NCBI GenBank assembly: GCA_016235345.1
Contig: JACRLG010000013.1
Location: forward strand, 62,001-126,000
Reading direction: 5' to 3'
Length of the DNA stretch: 64,000 bases
From: Deltaproteobacteria bacterium
GTDB lineage: Bacteria; Desulfobacterota; Desulfobacteria; Desulfobacterales; Desulfatibacillaceae
Shown: positions 33,428 to 41,682 of the stretch, one piece after another
Numbering within the stretch: the stretch's first letter is position 1
Layout: every line of letters starts with the position of its first letter
The notes under the pieces: model-generated
Seen by the model: only the letters and a program-made list of their open reading frames with translations
Told to the model about the DNA's origin: nothing
Database searches by the model: none
Position numbers and translations under genes: made by a program

Positions 33428-33568
33428 GCCCTTCTCCTTGTTGGTATGGATGCGTGTTGCGGTACAACGGCCCTTGCCGTTTGAAGACCGGTTTGAACTG
33501 CGTGGAAGGATTTGAATTTATCATTCGCTCAAAATAGCTGTCAAGCAGGATGATTGCCACCCGGCTTT

Positions 33569-34147
33569 TCAGTGTTGGACGGGCTTTGCTGCGGCCTCCG
33601 TTTTTGCGGGGGCGGCCGCCTGGCCCTTGGCCTCCGCCGCGAGGCCCACTCCCTGTTTCAAAAGGGCCGACGAATCGGCGGCAAGCCCAAGAGCCTCTTG
33701 TGCCAGCGTTATGGCGTCCTTGTTGTACACGTCCTCAAGGGCTTTTTGGGCAGCCCCGGAAAAGCGGGCCAGGGCCTCGGAGGAGGTCTGCGCCACAACC
33801 GATTTCCGGGTGAATTTTTCATCCGCCGCCTTGGGGTCGGGGGTTTTGACAATGGAGGCCACCGCGCCGTCCATGACCCTTGCTTCGTACATGCACACCA
33901 GGGCCGCCTTTTCCATGTTCTCCTTTATTATGATCATGGCGGTCCGTTGCCTGTCGGGGGTGACTGCGGCCACCAGGGCGTCCATTTTGACAGCGAGGTC
34001 CGCGAGAATTTTGCCGTTTTCGGCCAGTTGGGCGGTGAGGCCCAGTTCCTTGGCAGCCACCCTGGGTTCCTCCTTTTTATCGCCGCATGACGAGAAAGAG
34101 AGAGCCAGGGCGAAAAGCAGGCAGAGGGCGATGAGGATGCGTTTCAT
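33569..34147 (-). CDS. Hypothetical lipoprotein
   Basis: 192 residues starting MKRILIALCLLFALALSFSSCGDKKEE, where LSFSSC fits a lipobox with Cys at about residue 21; the mature N-terminus is charged. The rest is almost all alpha-helical and alanine-rich and ends with a low-complexity Ala/Lys/Pro tail. It lies 35 bp downstream of the TPR gene on the same strand, with GGAGAAA before the ATG. No family recognised. Confidence 0.65.
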   Translation of the reverse strand: MKRILIALCLLFALALSFSSCGDKKEEPRVAAKELGLTAQLAENGKILADLAVKMDALVAAVTPDRQRTAMIIIKENMEKAALVCMYEARVMDGAVASIVKTPDPKAADEKFTRKSVVAQTSSEALARFSGAAQKALEDVYNKDAITLAQEALGLAADSSALLKQGVGLAAEAKGQAAAPAKTEAAAKPVQH

Positions 34148-34182
34148 GGGCTTTTTCTCCTTGATGAAAGAAGGCGTACGGG

Positions 34183-35040
34183 TCAGTTTTGGCCGGGGGC
34201 GGCCAGGGAGTTCCTGACGATTTCCAGGTCCCTTTGGGCCGGGGCGGAATCCGGCGACAATTCCAGCGCTTTTTCCAGGGCGCGGGCGGCTTCTTGAAGG
34301 CGGCCCAGCCGGGCCAGGGCAACTCCCATCCTGTGAAATGGCCGGTTATAACCGGGCGCGGCAAGGGAGGCATCCCGGAAAGAGGCCAGGGCCTCAACCT
34401 GCCTGCCAAGTTTTTCCAAGCTTATTCCTTTTTGAAGAAGAACCTCAGCCCTGTCAAGTGCCGGTGTTTCGGCATCCATCAGTTTTATGGCCATGTGGAA
34501 TTCATCCGCCGCCTTTTCATGGCGGCCAAGGGCCGCCTGGGCTAGCCCCGCGCCGTAATGCCCCTCCGGGCGCTCTGGATGGAGGGCCGTTACCGTGAGG
34601 AAGCTAAGAAGGGCTTCCTTGTGGCGCTCCATCTGGACAAGGGCGAATCCCAGGGCCTGATGGGCCTCGGAAAGCCGCCCGTTGCGTTCAATGGCCTTGC
34701 GGAACGAGGCTGCGGCTTCTTCGGGACGGCCCTGGGCCAGGTACTCCACCCCAAGGTTGAAGAATCCGTCGGCAAGCGAGGGACTCAGCTCAGTTACGGC
34801 CCGGTAGTGGGCCAGGGCCTCGGCGGACCGGCCCCGGGCCGCAAGAAGGCGGGCCAGGTTGCCGTGGGCCATCCAGGCGGAGGGATTGCGTCTTATTGTG
34901 TCCCGCCACAGGACTTCGGCGTCCGAAAACCTTGCCGCGCCGGAAAAGGAGAGCCCGCCCAAGGCAAGGAGCAGAATGAGGCCGACAGCGATTCCGGCAG
35001 GGCGGATGGTCTTTACGGGCTGGATTTCGTCAGACGGCAT
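34183..35040 (-). CDS. TPR-repeat membrane protein
   Basis: 285 residues from the ATG at 35040, which gives a normal start and one N-terminal membrane span (IAVGLILLLALGGLSFSGA, about 15-33). A longer frame to 35106 is possible. The remainder is six to seven tetratricopeptide repeats (for example SAWMAHGNLARLLAARGRSAEALAHYRAVTELSP and ADGFFNLGVEYLAQGRPEEAAASFRKAIERN). TPR proteins serve as protein-binding scaffolds. The partner is not known; the lipoprotein gene downstream is a candidate. Confidence 0.8.
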   Translation of the reverse strand: MPSDEIQPVKTIRPAGIAVGLILLLALGGLSFSGAARFSDAEVLWRDTIRRNPSAWMAHGNLARLLAARGRSAEALAHYRAVTELSPSLADGFFNLGVEYLAQGRPEEAAASFRKAIERNGRLSEAHQALGFALVQMERHKEALLSFLTVTALHPERPEGHYGAGLAQAALGRHEKAADEFHMAIKLMDAETPALDRAEVLLQKGISLEKLGRQVEALASFRDASLAAPGYNRPFHRMGVALARLGRLQEAARALEKALELSPDSAPAQRDLEIVRNSLAAPGQN

Positions 35041-35112
35041 GAACCGGCCTTGGGTGTGGGGAAGGGCTTGACAGGATCGGCTGGAGAGACTGCAAGATGC
35101 GTGCACATGGAA

Positions 35113-35328
35113 GGGCGATGAAACGCCTATTAGGCCGGAAACCGCAAATCAGGCCGTTTCGCCTTCAACATTCTTCTTTTTTTGCCTTTCCTGCCCGGAA
35201 GGCGCGACCTGGGGGGCTGAGGGCGATGAAACGCCGAGTAGGCCGGAAACCGCAAATCAGGCCGTTTCCGCCTTCAACATTCTTCTTTTTTGCCTTTCCT
35301 GCCCGGAAGGCGCGACCTGGGGGGCTGA
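35113..35328. repeat. Two tandem 108-bp direct repeats
   Basis: Units 35113-35220 and 35221-35328 are about 95% identical (GGGCGATGAAACGCC, GGCCGGAAACCGCAAATCAGG, TTCAACATTCTTC, CCCGGAAGGCGCGACCTGG). The second leads directly into TIR element F, whose left end has the same GGGGGGCTGAG start. They fill the space between the TPR and DnaA genes. Confidence 0.85.
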
Positions 35329-35438
35329 GAGAGATGAGATGCAAGGCGCGCGAGCGAGCGGGGAGGGAGCGTACGCTTTTGTACGTGACCGACCCGCGAG
35401 GCGATGCGCAACACAGCAGCTCGCTCTCTCAGCCCCCT
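35319..35438. repeat. TIR element copy F, overlapping the dnaA-like stop codon
   Basis: Ends GGGGGGCTGAGAGAG and CTCTCTCAGCCCCCT are inverted repeats; the centre is GCGTACGCTTTTGTACGTGA. The TAG stop of the dnaA-like gene (35437-35439) lies in the right end. Confidence 0.8.
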
Positions 35439-36822
35439 AGAAGTCGCCGGATTCTATACGCTCACAAAGAACACTGACTTCCCGCGAGACGTAGTCCCGG
35501 CTTTCCATGTGGCGTTCTATGGCCGACACCGCGTGGATCACGGTGGTGTGGCGGCGGTTCAAGGACTTGCCTATGGCCTGGCAGGACTGGTCGGTGTAGC
35601 GCCTGGCCAGGTACATGGCCACCTGCCTTGGGACGGCGTGCTGGGTCTTTCTGCTGTTGCCCGAAAGTTCCGAGCCTGCCATGCGGAAGTGGGTGCAGAC
35701 CAGGTTGATTATGGAGCTCATGGTGAGGGCGCGCTGGCGGCTGGCCAGTTGGGAGGCCACCTGGCGGGCCAGGTTTTCGTCTGCGCTTACGTTCATGAGG
35801 GAGCAGCGGGTGAGGAGGCTCACCAGACCGAACTGGAGCTGGCGCACGTTGTCGGTGAGTTCCTGGGCCAGGGCGTAGAGCACCGCTTCGGGGAGCCTTC
35901 TGCCTTCGGCCTTTTTCTTTAAAATTCGCACGCGGGTGGCGAAGTCCGGGGGCCTGATGTCGGTGACCAGGGAGGCGCAGAGTCTGGAGCGCACGGTTTC
36001 GTGGATGCCCGGAAGGGAGCCCGGCTTTTCGGTGGAGGTGAATATGAGGCGTTTTCCGCTTTCCATGAGGCAGTCCAGGGCTTCGGAGAGCTCCACCTGG
36101 GTCTTGTCCTTGCCGCTTAGGTTCTGGACCTGTTCGAGGATAAGGGTGTCGCAGCCGTTTCTGTACCTGTCGCGGAATTCGCGGCGAGAGCCGTTTTGCA
36201 GGGCCTGGAGCATTTCCGTGTAAAAATCGTCCGCCGTGATGTAGAAGACCCGCTCCTTGGGGTTGGCGGCCAGGACCTGCCGTCCCACTGCCTGGGAAAG
36301 GTGGCTTTTTCCGAGTCCGGGCCTCGACCACAGGAAAAGTGGCAGGTTCGGGGATGAATCGCTGGCCAGGGCGCGGGCCGCGTTGAAGGCCAGGCTGTTG
36401 GACTCGCCCACCACGAACTGCTCGAAGGTGTGGTCAAAGCGAAGTATGTGTCCGGCCCAGGGGCGCACGTCCATTCCGGGAAGGCATATCTGCGCCGGTT
36501 GGAGCTGCTGCCCCGGTTGGGGCGCGGGCCTTCGCTCAACGGGGGTTTTGGCCCGTTGAGGCTCCACCACCTCAAGGCGTATGCCAAGGGGTTTCCGGGC
36601 GGCCTCTTTCAGGCAGTCTTCAATGTCGGCCTTGAAATTTTCCAGCACGTAGCGCTCCGCGAAAGGGTTTGGGCAGGACAGCACTACGCTTTTTGATTCC
36701 TCCCGAATGACGTTCATGGGTTCTATCCACATGCAGAAGCTGTGGACGGAAATGCGTCCGGCAAGGATTTCCTTGGCCCGGTTCCATGTGTCGATTGCAT
36801 TTGCTGTCAGATTTTCAAGCAT
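35437..36822 (-). CDS. dnaA: Divergent DnaA / DnaA-like replication initiator
   Basis: 461 residues with all four DnaA regions: N-terminal domain (VHSFCMWIEPMNVI), a Pro/Gln-rich linker, an AAA+ domain opening FDHTFEQFVVGESNSLAFNAA, and a C-terminal DNA-binding domain with PRQVAMYLARRYTDQSCQAIG and HTTVIHAVSAIE. Departures from typical DnaA are clear. Walker A is SRPGLGKSH. Walker B is LILEQVQ where L-I-D-D-I-Q is normal, so the catalytic acidic pair is altered. NVRELEG has become NVRQLQF, and GRDHTT has become NRRHTT. It may be the only initiator of a lineage with drifted motifs, or a paralogue that binds DNA but hydrolyses ATP poorly. No dnaN or gyrB follows. The stop codon lies inside TIR element F. 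Confidence 0.8.
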   Translation of the reverse strand: MLENLTANAIDTWNRAKEILAGRISVHSFCMWIEPMNVIREESKSVVLSCPNPFAERYVLENFKADIEDCLKEAARKPLGIRLEVVEPQRAKTPVERRPAPQPGQQLQPAQICLPGMDVRPWAGHILRFDHTFEQFVVGESNSLAFNAARALASDSSPNLPLFLWSRPGLGKSHLSQAVGRQVLAANPKERVFYITADDFYTEMLQALQNGSRREFRDRYRNGCDTLILEQVQNLSGKDKTQVELSEALDCLMESGKRLIFTSTEKPGSLPGIHETVRSRLCASLVTDIRPPDFATRVRILKKKAEGRRLPEAVLYALAQELTDNVRQLQFGLVSLLTRCSLMNVSADENLARQVASQLASRQRALTMSSIINLVCTHFRMAGSELSGNSRKTQHAVPRQVAMYLARRYTDQSCQAIGKSLNRRHTTVIHAVSAIERHMESRDYVSREVSVLCERIESGDF

Positions 36823-37781
36823 GGCGCCCTTGCGTGGTGGTGAGTTGTGGGTCTTTCAACAGCATGAATGAAAACGCGGACAAAAAGAAAGGCTTGCGGG
36901 GGAGGGGCCGCTCCCCTTTCCCAAAGAAAAGCCAATTACATGCAAGAGGTAATTACAAAACCTCCCGAAATGGCCAATTTTGCGTAGATTGAATGGTTCT
37001 GCGCGAAGCGACGGGCATGTCTGATTATCCCTTTTTTTGAAAAACAGAGCCCGGACGAACATCCAGGCGCGGGGAGATGCCAAGGCTGAAAGCCGTGACG
37101 CATCGCCCGGACCATTGGGAACAGATGTCCGAAGCCGAAAAAGCCCTGATTTTCCGGCAAATTGGTTGTGTCAATGAATTTAGAAGTGGTTGTTCAAGGC
37201 GTGACCTGCATTACGGGGCGCAATATAAACCCCGTTTCGGGCTTGGTCAAGGCAAATGGCCGGGGGTTTCATTTTTTTTCCAAGCCCTGATCAAGAGGTG
37301 CAAGAAAAAAATAATTAACCGAAATTTAACTAAATTTTTTTTACCGCCCGATCAATTGCCATGATTTTCGCCCCTTTGGGGCTATGGTTTCAATTCCATG
37401 GCGAACAAAGGGTTTTCCGGGTCCTCCGGGTTGTTGACGGAAAATGAAGTTTTACCAATCGCCGATTTTCTAGCTCATGCTCCTATTTTCAAACTTTCGA
37501 CATGGAACTTGGCGGCCTGTTGATAAGCTGTCGCATTTTAATACCGGGACTAGTTTTTCCGGGGACCGGGGCGACCGGAAACAGGGCCAGGACATAGGCC
37601 CCGGAGTTAAAAATTATTGGTTATCAAATTAAAACAAATAGTTAAATTATAAAAACAATGTGATGAATACGACCGTTAGTGTTTATCGTGAAGTAATATA
37701 AAACATCTGTAAATGACAGGTCGGGATCGTGCCGGGCGCGGGCCTTGGGTGAGACAGGCTGCTGCGGCGGTCCCTGGCGGG
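36823..37781. other. Long gene-free region upstream of the dnaA-like gene
   Basis: About 960 bp. It contains a GC hairpin GGGGAG/CTCCCC (36899-36916), an AT-rich stretch (37610-37700), and one near-consensus DnaA box (TGTTGATAA, 37518-37526, one mismatch to TTATCCACA). No cluster of boxes was found, so an origin is not shown. No ORF of note. Confidence 0.4.
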
Positions 37782-38699
37782 TCAGGAAAAGAACCTTTTC
37801 CACCAGAATTCCTGGGCTTTTTCAAGCAGGGGGGCGAGCCCGGTCTGGAACAGGCGGTAGAATATCCTCCTCTCCCAGGCTGTGAGGGTCTGGAACGAGG
37901 GCCTGCCAGCTTTCTGGACGCCCACCCGGTCCCGCCCCACGTACCAGTATCTTGGGGAGTAGACTGGCCGCCCCATGCCCGAAAGGTGTTTCACCGACTC
38001 GGCCGCTCCCAGGCTGGCGGCGGTCCACACCCAGGGGCAGAGTTGGGCCACCGGGGCGTCCTCGTCCATGAAGGCCCTGAAATAGTCCTTTCGCCAGCCT
38101 GCGGCCTGGACGTAGAAGAGGTTGCCGAACCTGTAGCGCCTTGTCTCGAACAGCTCGCGGTACTTTTCGTAGGAATCGAGTTTCGGCAGGCCCTGGATGT
38201 CCTCCACCGAGGGCCCCTTTGGCCTTATGAGGCTCACGTTGGCCCAGGTTCCCGAAGGGACCACGAAAAGGGCGGTTTTGCCCAGCCTGGCCGCGTCCCG
38301 GAACACCATGAGGGAAAAGGCGAAATCGTCCGCAGCCGGAAAAACCAGGTCGCAGTTTTTGGCCAGGGCCGCCACCTTTTGATTTGAAAGGAGCCTGGGG
38401 TGGGAGCGCACGTCGGCTTCGGGGTTGATCTTGAGTATTTCCCCGCGCAGCACGTCCGCCTTTTTCCTGCCCAGGGTTTCCACGTTGCAGGTGATCTGGC
38501 GGTTCATGTTGGACGCCTCGTAGGAGTCGTAATCCACCAGATCGAAGCCCCCCACCCCGCTCCGGGCAAGGATCACCGCCACGGTGGCCCCTATGCCGCC
38601 GCACCCCACAACAAGGACCCGCGACCTTTTCAGGCGCTCCTGCTGCGCATCGGTCAGTATTCCGCGATTCCTGAGAAAAAGCTCGCTGTATGAGGGCAT
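37782..38699 (-). CDS. ThiF/MoeB/HesA-family E1-like enzyme
   Basis: 305 residues with the Rossmann adenylation fold: VLVVGCGGIGATVAVILARSGVG (about 27-49), DYDSYEASNMNRQ (the D..N..R triad of E1 enzymes), then a K in the loop (RKKADVLRGEI). The family adenylates the C-terminal Gly of small ubiquitin-like carriers, or acts on other carboxylates. The C-x2-C zinc pairs of MoeB/ThiF are not evident, which suggests a divergent member. It lies 53 bp downstream of the ArsS-like selenoprotein gene on the same strand and is probably cotranscribed with it. The substrate is unknown. Confidence 0.8.
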   Translation of the reverse strand: MPSYSELFLRNRGILTDAQQERLKRSRVLVVGCGGIGATVAVILARSGVGGFDLVDYDSYEASNMNRQITCNVETLGRKKADVLRGEILKINPEADVRSHPRLLSNQKVAALAKNCDLVFPAADDFAFSLMVFRDAARLGKTALFVVPSGTWANVSLIRPKGPSVEDIQGLPKLDSYEKYRELFETRRYRFGNLFYVQAAGWRKDYFRAFMDEDAPVAQLCPWVWTAASLGAAESVKHLSGMGRPVYSPRYWYVGRDRVGVQKAGRPSFQTLTAWERRIFYRLFQTGLAPLLEKAQEFWWKRFFS

Positions 38700-38752
38700 T
38701 CCTTGTCCTCGTTTCGGTTTTGAATGAAGATGCCTTTAAGACCGTTTCCGCC

Positions 38753-39706
38753 CTACAGGGCGGATATTGCCCCGCCTCATGTGAACCCGGCCCCGGCGGT
38801 GCATGCGTAGCAGTGATCCTCCACGGCCACGGGGAGGCCCTCGCCGAAGGGTTTGAAAAAATCGGCGGCTCGGATTTCCCGACCCGTTAGGGGCAGGTTG
38901 GCCGCAAGGTTGAAATCGCAGTCGTACAGGATTCCCCTGTGGTCGACGCAGAGGCTTTTGAGGCACATGAGGCCCTTTACCGTATCGGGGCAAAAGGCCT
39001 TTTCCAGCATGTTGAGGTAGCTTTCGCGCAGCCCCTCGCGTCCCAGGCGCTCCCGGAACCGTCCCAGGGGCATGTTGGCGAAGGCGAAAAGACCGTTGAA
39101 ATGAAGGCCGTGGTCCTCCGAAAGGCGCTTTTTGAATATTGCGGAAATCTCGTTCTGGGCTTGCGGAAGTTCGGGGCCAAGGGGGTTCACTGCAAGATCG
39201 ATAATGAGCCCCGAACCCGGAACCCCGTATCCGAGCGCGTTCAGTTTCCGCATGGCCGAAATGGCGAGATCAAAGGTGTGCCTGCCGCGCTGGGCCTCGA
39301 ACTCCTCCCTGTCCGGGGAGGGGAAGGAGGCGATGATGCGGATTTTCCGTTCGGCGAGAAGCCCCGGCGTAACCCTGGCCGCCCTTGACACCAGGGCGGT
39401 GAGGTTGGTGCGGAAGATTATCCCGCACCGGCCTTTCAGGGTTTCCATCAAAAAGACCGCCGCTTCGGAAAATTCCGGTGCGCCGCCCGTTATGTCCACC
39501 AACGGAAAACCGGCCCTGTCCACCAAGTCAGCCACCTGCGCTGCGGTTTCAAGGGTCATGATGTCGGTTTCGCCGGGGCCCGCGTGGTGGTGGCAGTGGG
39601 AGCAGGCCTGGTTGCAGAAACTGCCCACGTTCACCAGGAGGGTTTCGGGCGCTTCCCGGAAAAGTGTCAGGCCGCGCAGGCCAAGGGTTTCGGCAAAGGG
39701 GGTCAT
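38753..39706 (-). CDS. ArsS-like radical SAM/Cys-rich selenoprotein
   Basis: 317 residues if the in-frame UGA at 38777-38779 is read as Sec310. The radical SAM motif is C31-x3-C35-x2-C38 (CNQACSHC), with GPGETD after it and DITGGAPE as the SAM-binding part. The end reads HCYACTAGAGFT-Sec-GGAISAL, which fits the ArsS terminus 'HC.GCTAGAGSS(C/U)GG'; ArsS has known Cys and Sec forms. In the mRNA a perfect hairpin CCGCCC-UGUA-GGGCGG starts about 14 nt after the UGA and is a likely SECIS. ArsS acts in arsenosugar synthesis; no ArsM gene is in the window, so the substrate is only inferred. Stopping at the UGA would give 309 residues. Confidence 0.85.
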
Positions 39707-40064
39707 TCGGTTGTCCGTAAACGCAGGGTCCTTTTTCGCGCCCCGGCAATGAATTTAAGGAGTTATAGAGGCCGGGAGCGGAATTCGCCAAAGGAGCATG
39801 ATGATCCAAGTATCAAAGGAGGGGCTTTGAAGGCAACATTAATCGGGAGGCAGGGCGAAGGCATCGAAAAAAAGGGGGATTATTCTCTTGTCGGCGGGTA
39901 TTCGTGCTGTGCGGATATTTACCCTCCCGGCGGCCTTCCAAAGGGCTTGAGCACGATGAGCCGGGACAGCCAGGATGCAAGAGGAACTCGGACGGCCTTA
40001 TCAACCGAATGGCCTCCTTTTTACGTCTTTTCAATCCGGCTTTTCTCTCCCTATAGGCGTGGCC
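39707..40064. other. Gene-free region upstream of the ArsS-like gene
   Basis: About 360 bp with short open frames of no coding character. It should hold the promoter of the arsS-thiF pair. No hairpin or repeat stood out before TIR element G. Confidence 0.4.
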
Positions 40065-40186
40065 AGGGGGGCTGAGAGCGATGAAATGCTAAGGTTGGCG
40101 AGCGGAAAGGGAAGGACGCGTACTAAAGGTACGCGACGCGCCTTTCCGCGACGCCTGACGCCGCAGTTCGCGCTCTCAGTCCCCCT
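40065..40186. repeat. TIR element copy G, overlapping the CBS-ACT stop codon
   Basis: Ends AGGGGGGCTGAGAGCG and CGCTCTCAGTCCCCCT are inverted; the centre is GCGTACTAAAGGTACGCGA, and GATGAAATGCTAAGGTTGGCGAGCGG follows the left end. The right end supplies the last codons and the stop of the CBS-ACT gene (stop at 40176-40178). Confidence 0.8.
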
Positions 40187-40859
40187 GGAAGATGTCGCGC
40201 CGGCCGGTGGCCTGATCTATCATGTAAAGAAGGGTCGCCTTTTTCCCCAGTTCATTTTTCAGCGTTTCCAGCCGGGTTTCGTCCACCGCGTGCATTCTTA
40301 TGTAGGCGAAGCGCTTTCCTTGGGGGGCCCTGTCGTAGGTGGTGAGGATACTCACCATGCGGCCTCCGAATTTCCTTATCACGTCGGTGACTTCCCGGAT
40401 GGAGCCGGGCCGGTCGTCGATGAGGAAGGCGAACTGGATGCCCTTTCCGCCCACGCCGGTGAGGGATATGATGACCTTGAAGATTTCCTTCTGGGTGATG
40501 ACGCCCACCACCCTGCCCCTGTCCACCACCGGCGCCCCGCTTATGTTGTTTTCCAGGAAGAGCCGGGCGGCCTCCTCCACGGTCTGGGTGGGGCTTAGGG
40601 TCACGGGGTTTTTGCTCATTATTTCGCTGATTTTTATGCGGTTCAGGAGGTACAGGAGTTCGTGGACATCCAGGGTGGAGGCGTCGGAGGCCGAGGCGCG
40701 CTTCATGTCGCGGTCTGTGACCACTCCCGTGAGCCTGCCGCCGTCGGTCACCGGAACCATTAGGACGCTCTTTTCCTTCATGATCCTTGCGACCTCGGAC
40801 ATGGACGTTCCCACGTCAACGGTTGTCGCGTCCTTGTGCATCCAGTCCCTTACCAGCAT
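40176..40859 (-). CDS. CBS-pair and ACT-domain regulatory protein
   Basis: 227 residues. Two CBS domains occupy about residues 1-58 and 75-130 (MVPVTDGGRLTGVVTDRDMKRA and GAPVVDRGRVVGVITQKEIFKV). An ACT domain follows (FAFLIDDRPGSIREVTDVIRKFGGRMVSIL, about 145-215). Each pair usually senses adenine nucleotides, and ACT domains often sense amino acids. This is the AcuB-like architecture found in many anaerobes, and the ligand is unknown. Its last codons come from the TIR element G. Confidence 0.85.
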   Translation of the reverse strand: MLVRDWMHKDATTVDVGTSMSEVARIMKEKSVLMVPVTDGGRLTGVVTDRDMKRASASDASTLDVHELLYLLNRIKISEIMSKNPVTLSPTQTVEEAARLFLENNISGAPVVDRGRVVGVITQKEIFKVIISLTGVGGKGIQFAFLIDDRPGSIREVTDVIRKFGGRMVSILTTYDRAPQGKRFAYIRMHAVDETRLETLKNELGKKATLLYMIDQATGRRDIFQGD

Positions 40860-40920
40860 GATTCCTCCTCCTTCGCAAATGCTCCCCGATTGCGAGGCTT
40901 ATGTGGAAAAGACGCCCCGG

Positions 40921-41331
40921 TCATTGTTTTTCGGCATGGGCGGCCTGATACGGGAAATGTTCGGGATGGTACCTTCGGAATATCCGGTCGACGGTGCCTT
41001 TCAGCCGGTCCGTGTCAGCGCCCTTTTTCACCACCGCCTCGAACAGGCCGGTTTCCCCAAGGGTGTCCGGCTCGAAGGAGTAGAGGACCACCGGAATGCG
41101 GATCGCCTCGCGGCTGAGAAGGGCCATCACCGTCAGATTTTCCGAACAGGAGATTTCCGGGTCCACGATGACCAGATCCGGCCTGTCGTCACCTTTTAGC
41201 ATTCCTATGACCTGGTTGCAATCCCTGGCCACGCCCGCCCTGTATCCCCGGTCCGCGAATTCGCGCCGCAGAAGCTCGCTCACGTTGGAGTTCCTGTCGG
41301 CGATCAGTATGTATAATTTTTTTTCAGCCAT
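40921..41331 (-). CDS. Single-domain response regulator receiver
   Basis: 136 residues. The receiver has the acid pocket ILIADRNSN (one Asp in place of two), phospho-acceptor Asp57 (LVIVDPEI), and Lys in VVKKGAD. There is no output domain. A C-terminal tail of about 20 residues is basic and may be flexible. It lies between the CBS-ACT gene and a sigma54 regulator gene on the same strand, and could receive phosphate from the kinase encoded at 43098-44579, but nothing proves that. TTAAAAAA-type sequence precedes the ATG and no strong ribosome site was seen. Confidence 0.75.
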   Translation of the reverse strand: MAEKKLYILIADRNSNVSELLRREFADRGYRAGVARDCNQVIGMLKGDDRPDLVIVDPEISCSENLTVMALLSREAIRIPVVLYSFEPDTLGETGLFEAVVKKGADTDRLKGTVDRIFRRYHPEHFPYQAAHAEKQ

Positions 41332-41600
41332 ATTTTATAGCCCCGTGGGCTTTAAAGCCTGTTTAAACGGCCTTCCACGCTCCTCGCCGGGAAAGGCCTT
41401 CACCCGGCCCCTGTCGGCGGGAAAGGCGGCCCTTTCCGGAAAAGCCATTGGATGGCGCGATGAAGGCGCTGCAATTACTTCAAAATTAAGGCAACTTGCG
41501 TACCACAGGAAAGGGGCGGGGGAAAATTGGCGCGACAGGCGGATTCCATATAAAGGTGAAGGCGGCAAAAGGGGTTTTGGGGGATGAGGGGCGTCAAATA

Positions 41601-41643
41601 TTTTTACATCCTGTAAAGATTGCCCTCGGAGGATGTGTAAAAA
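41601..41643 (-). terminator. Possible terminator of the sigma54 regulator gene
   Basis: TTTTTACATCC and GGATGTGTAAAAA pair as an imperfect stem 40 bp after the stop at 41683, with A/T runs on both sides. Confidence 0.4.
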
Positions 41644-41682
41644 CCGGCAATGGCTTTTACAAAACTGGTTCAAGAAACTGAT

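Noticed and set aside
35097-35477. A 126-codon plus-strand open frame
   Set aside because: It consists wholly of the tandem repeats and TIR element F, with a repetitive Arg/Pro peptide; not a real gene.
36823-37781. Replication origin next to the dnaA-like gene
   Set aside because: An AT-rich stretch and a single near-consensus box are present, but no box cluster, dnaN or gyrB.
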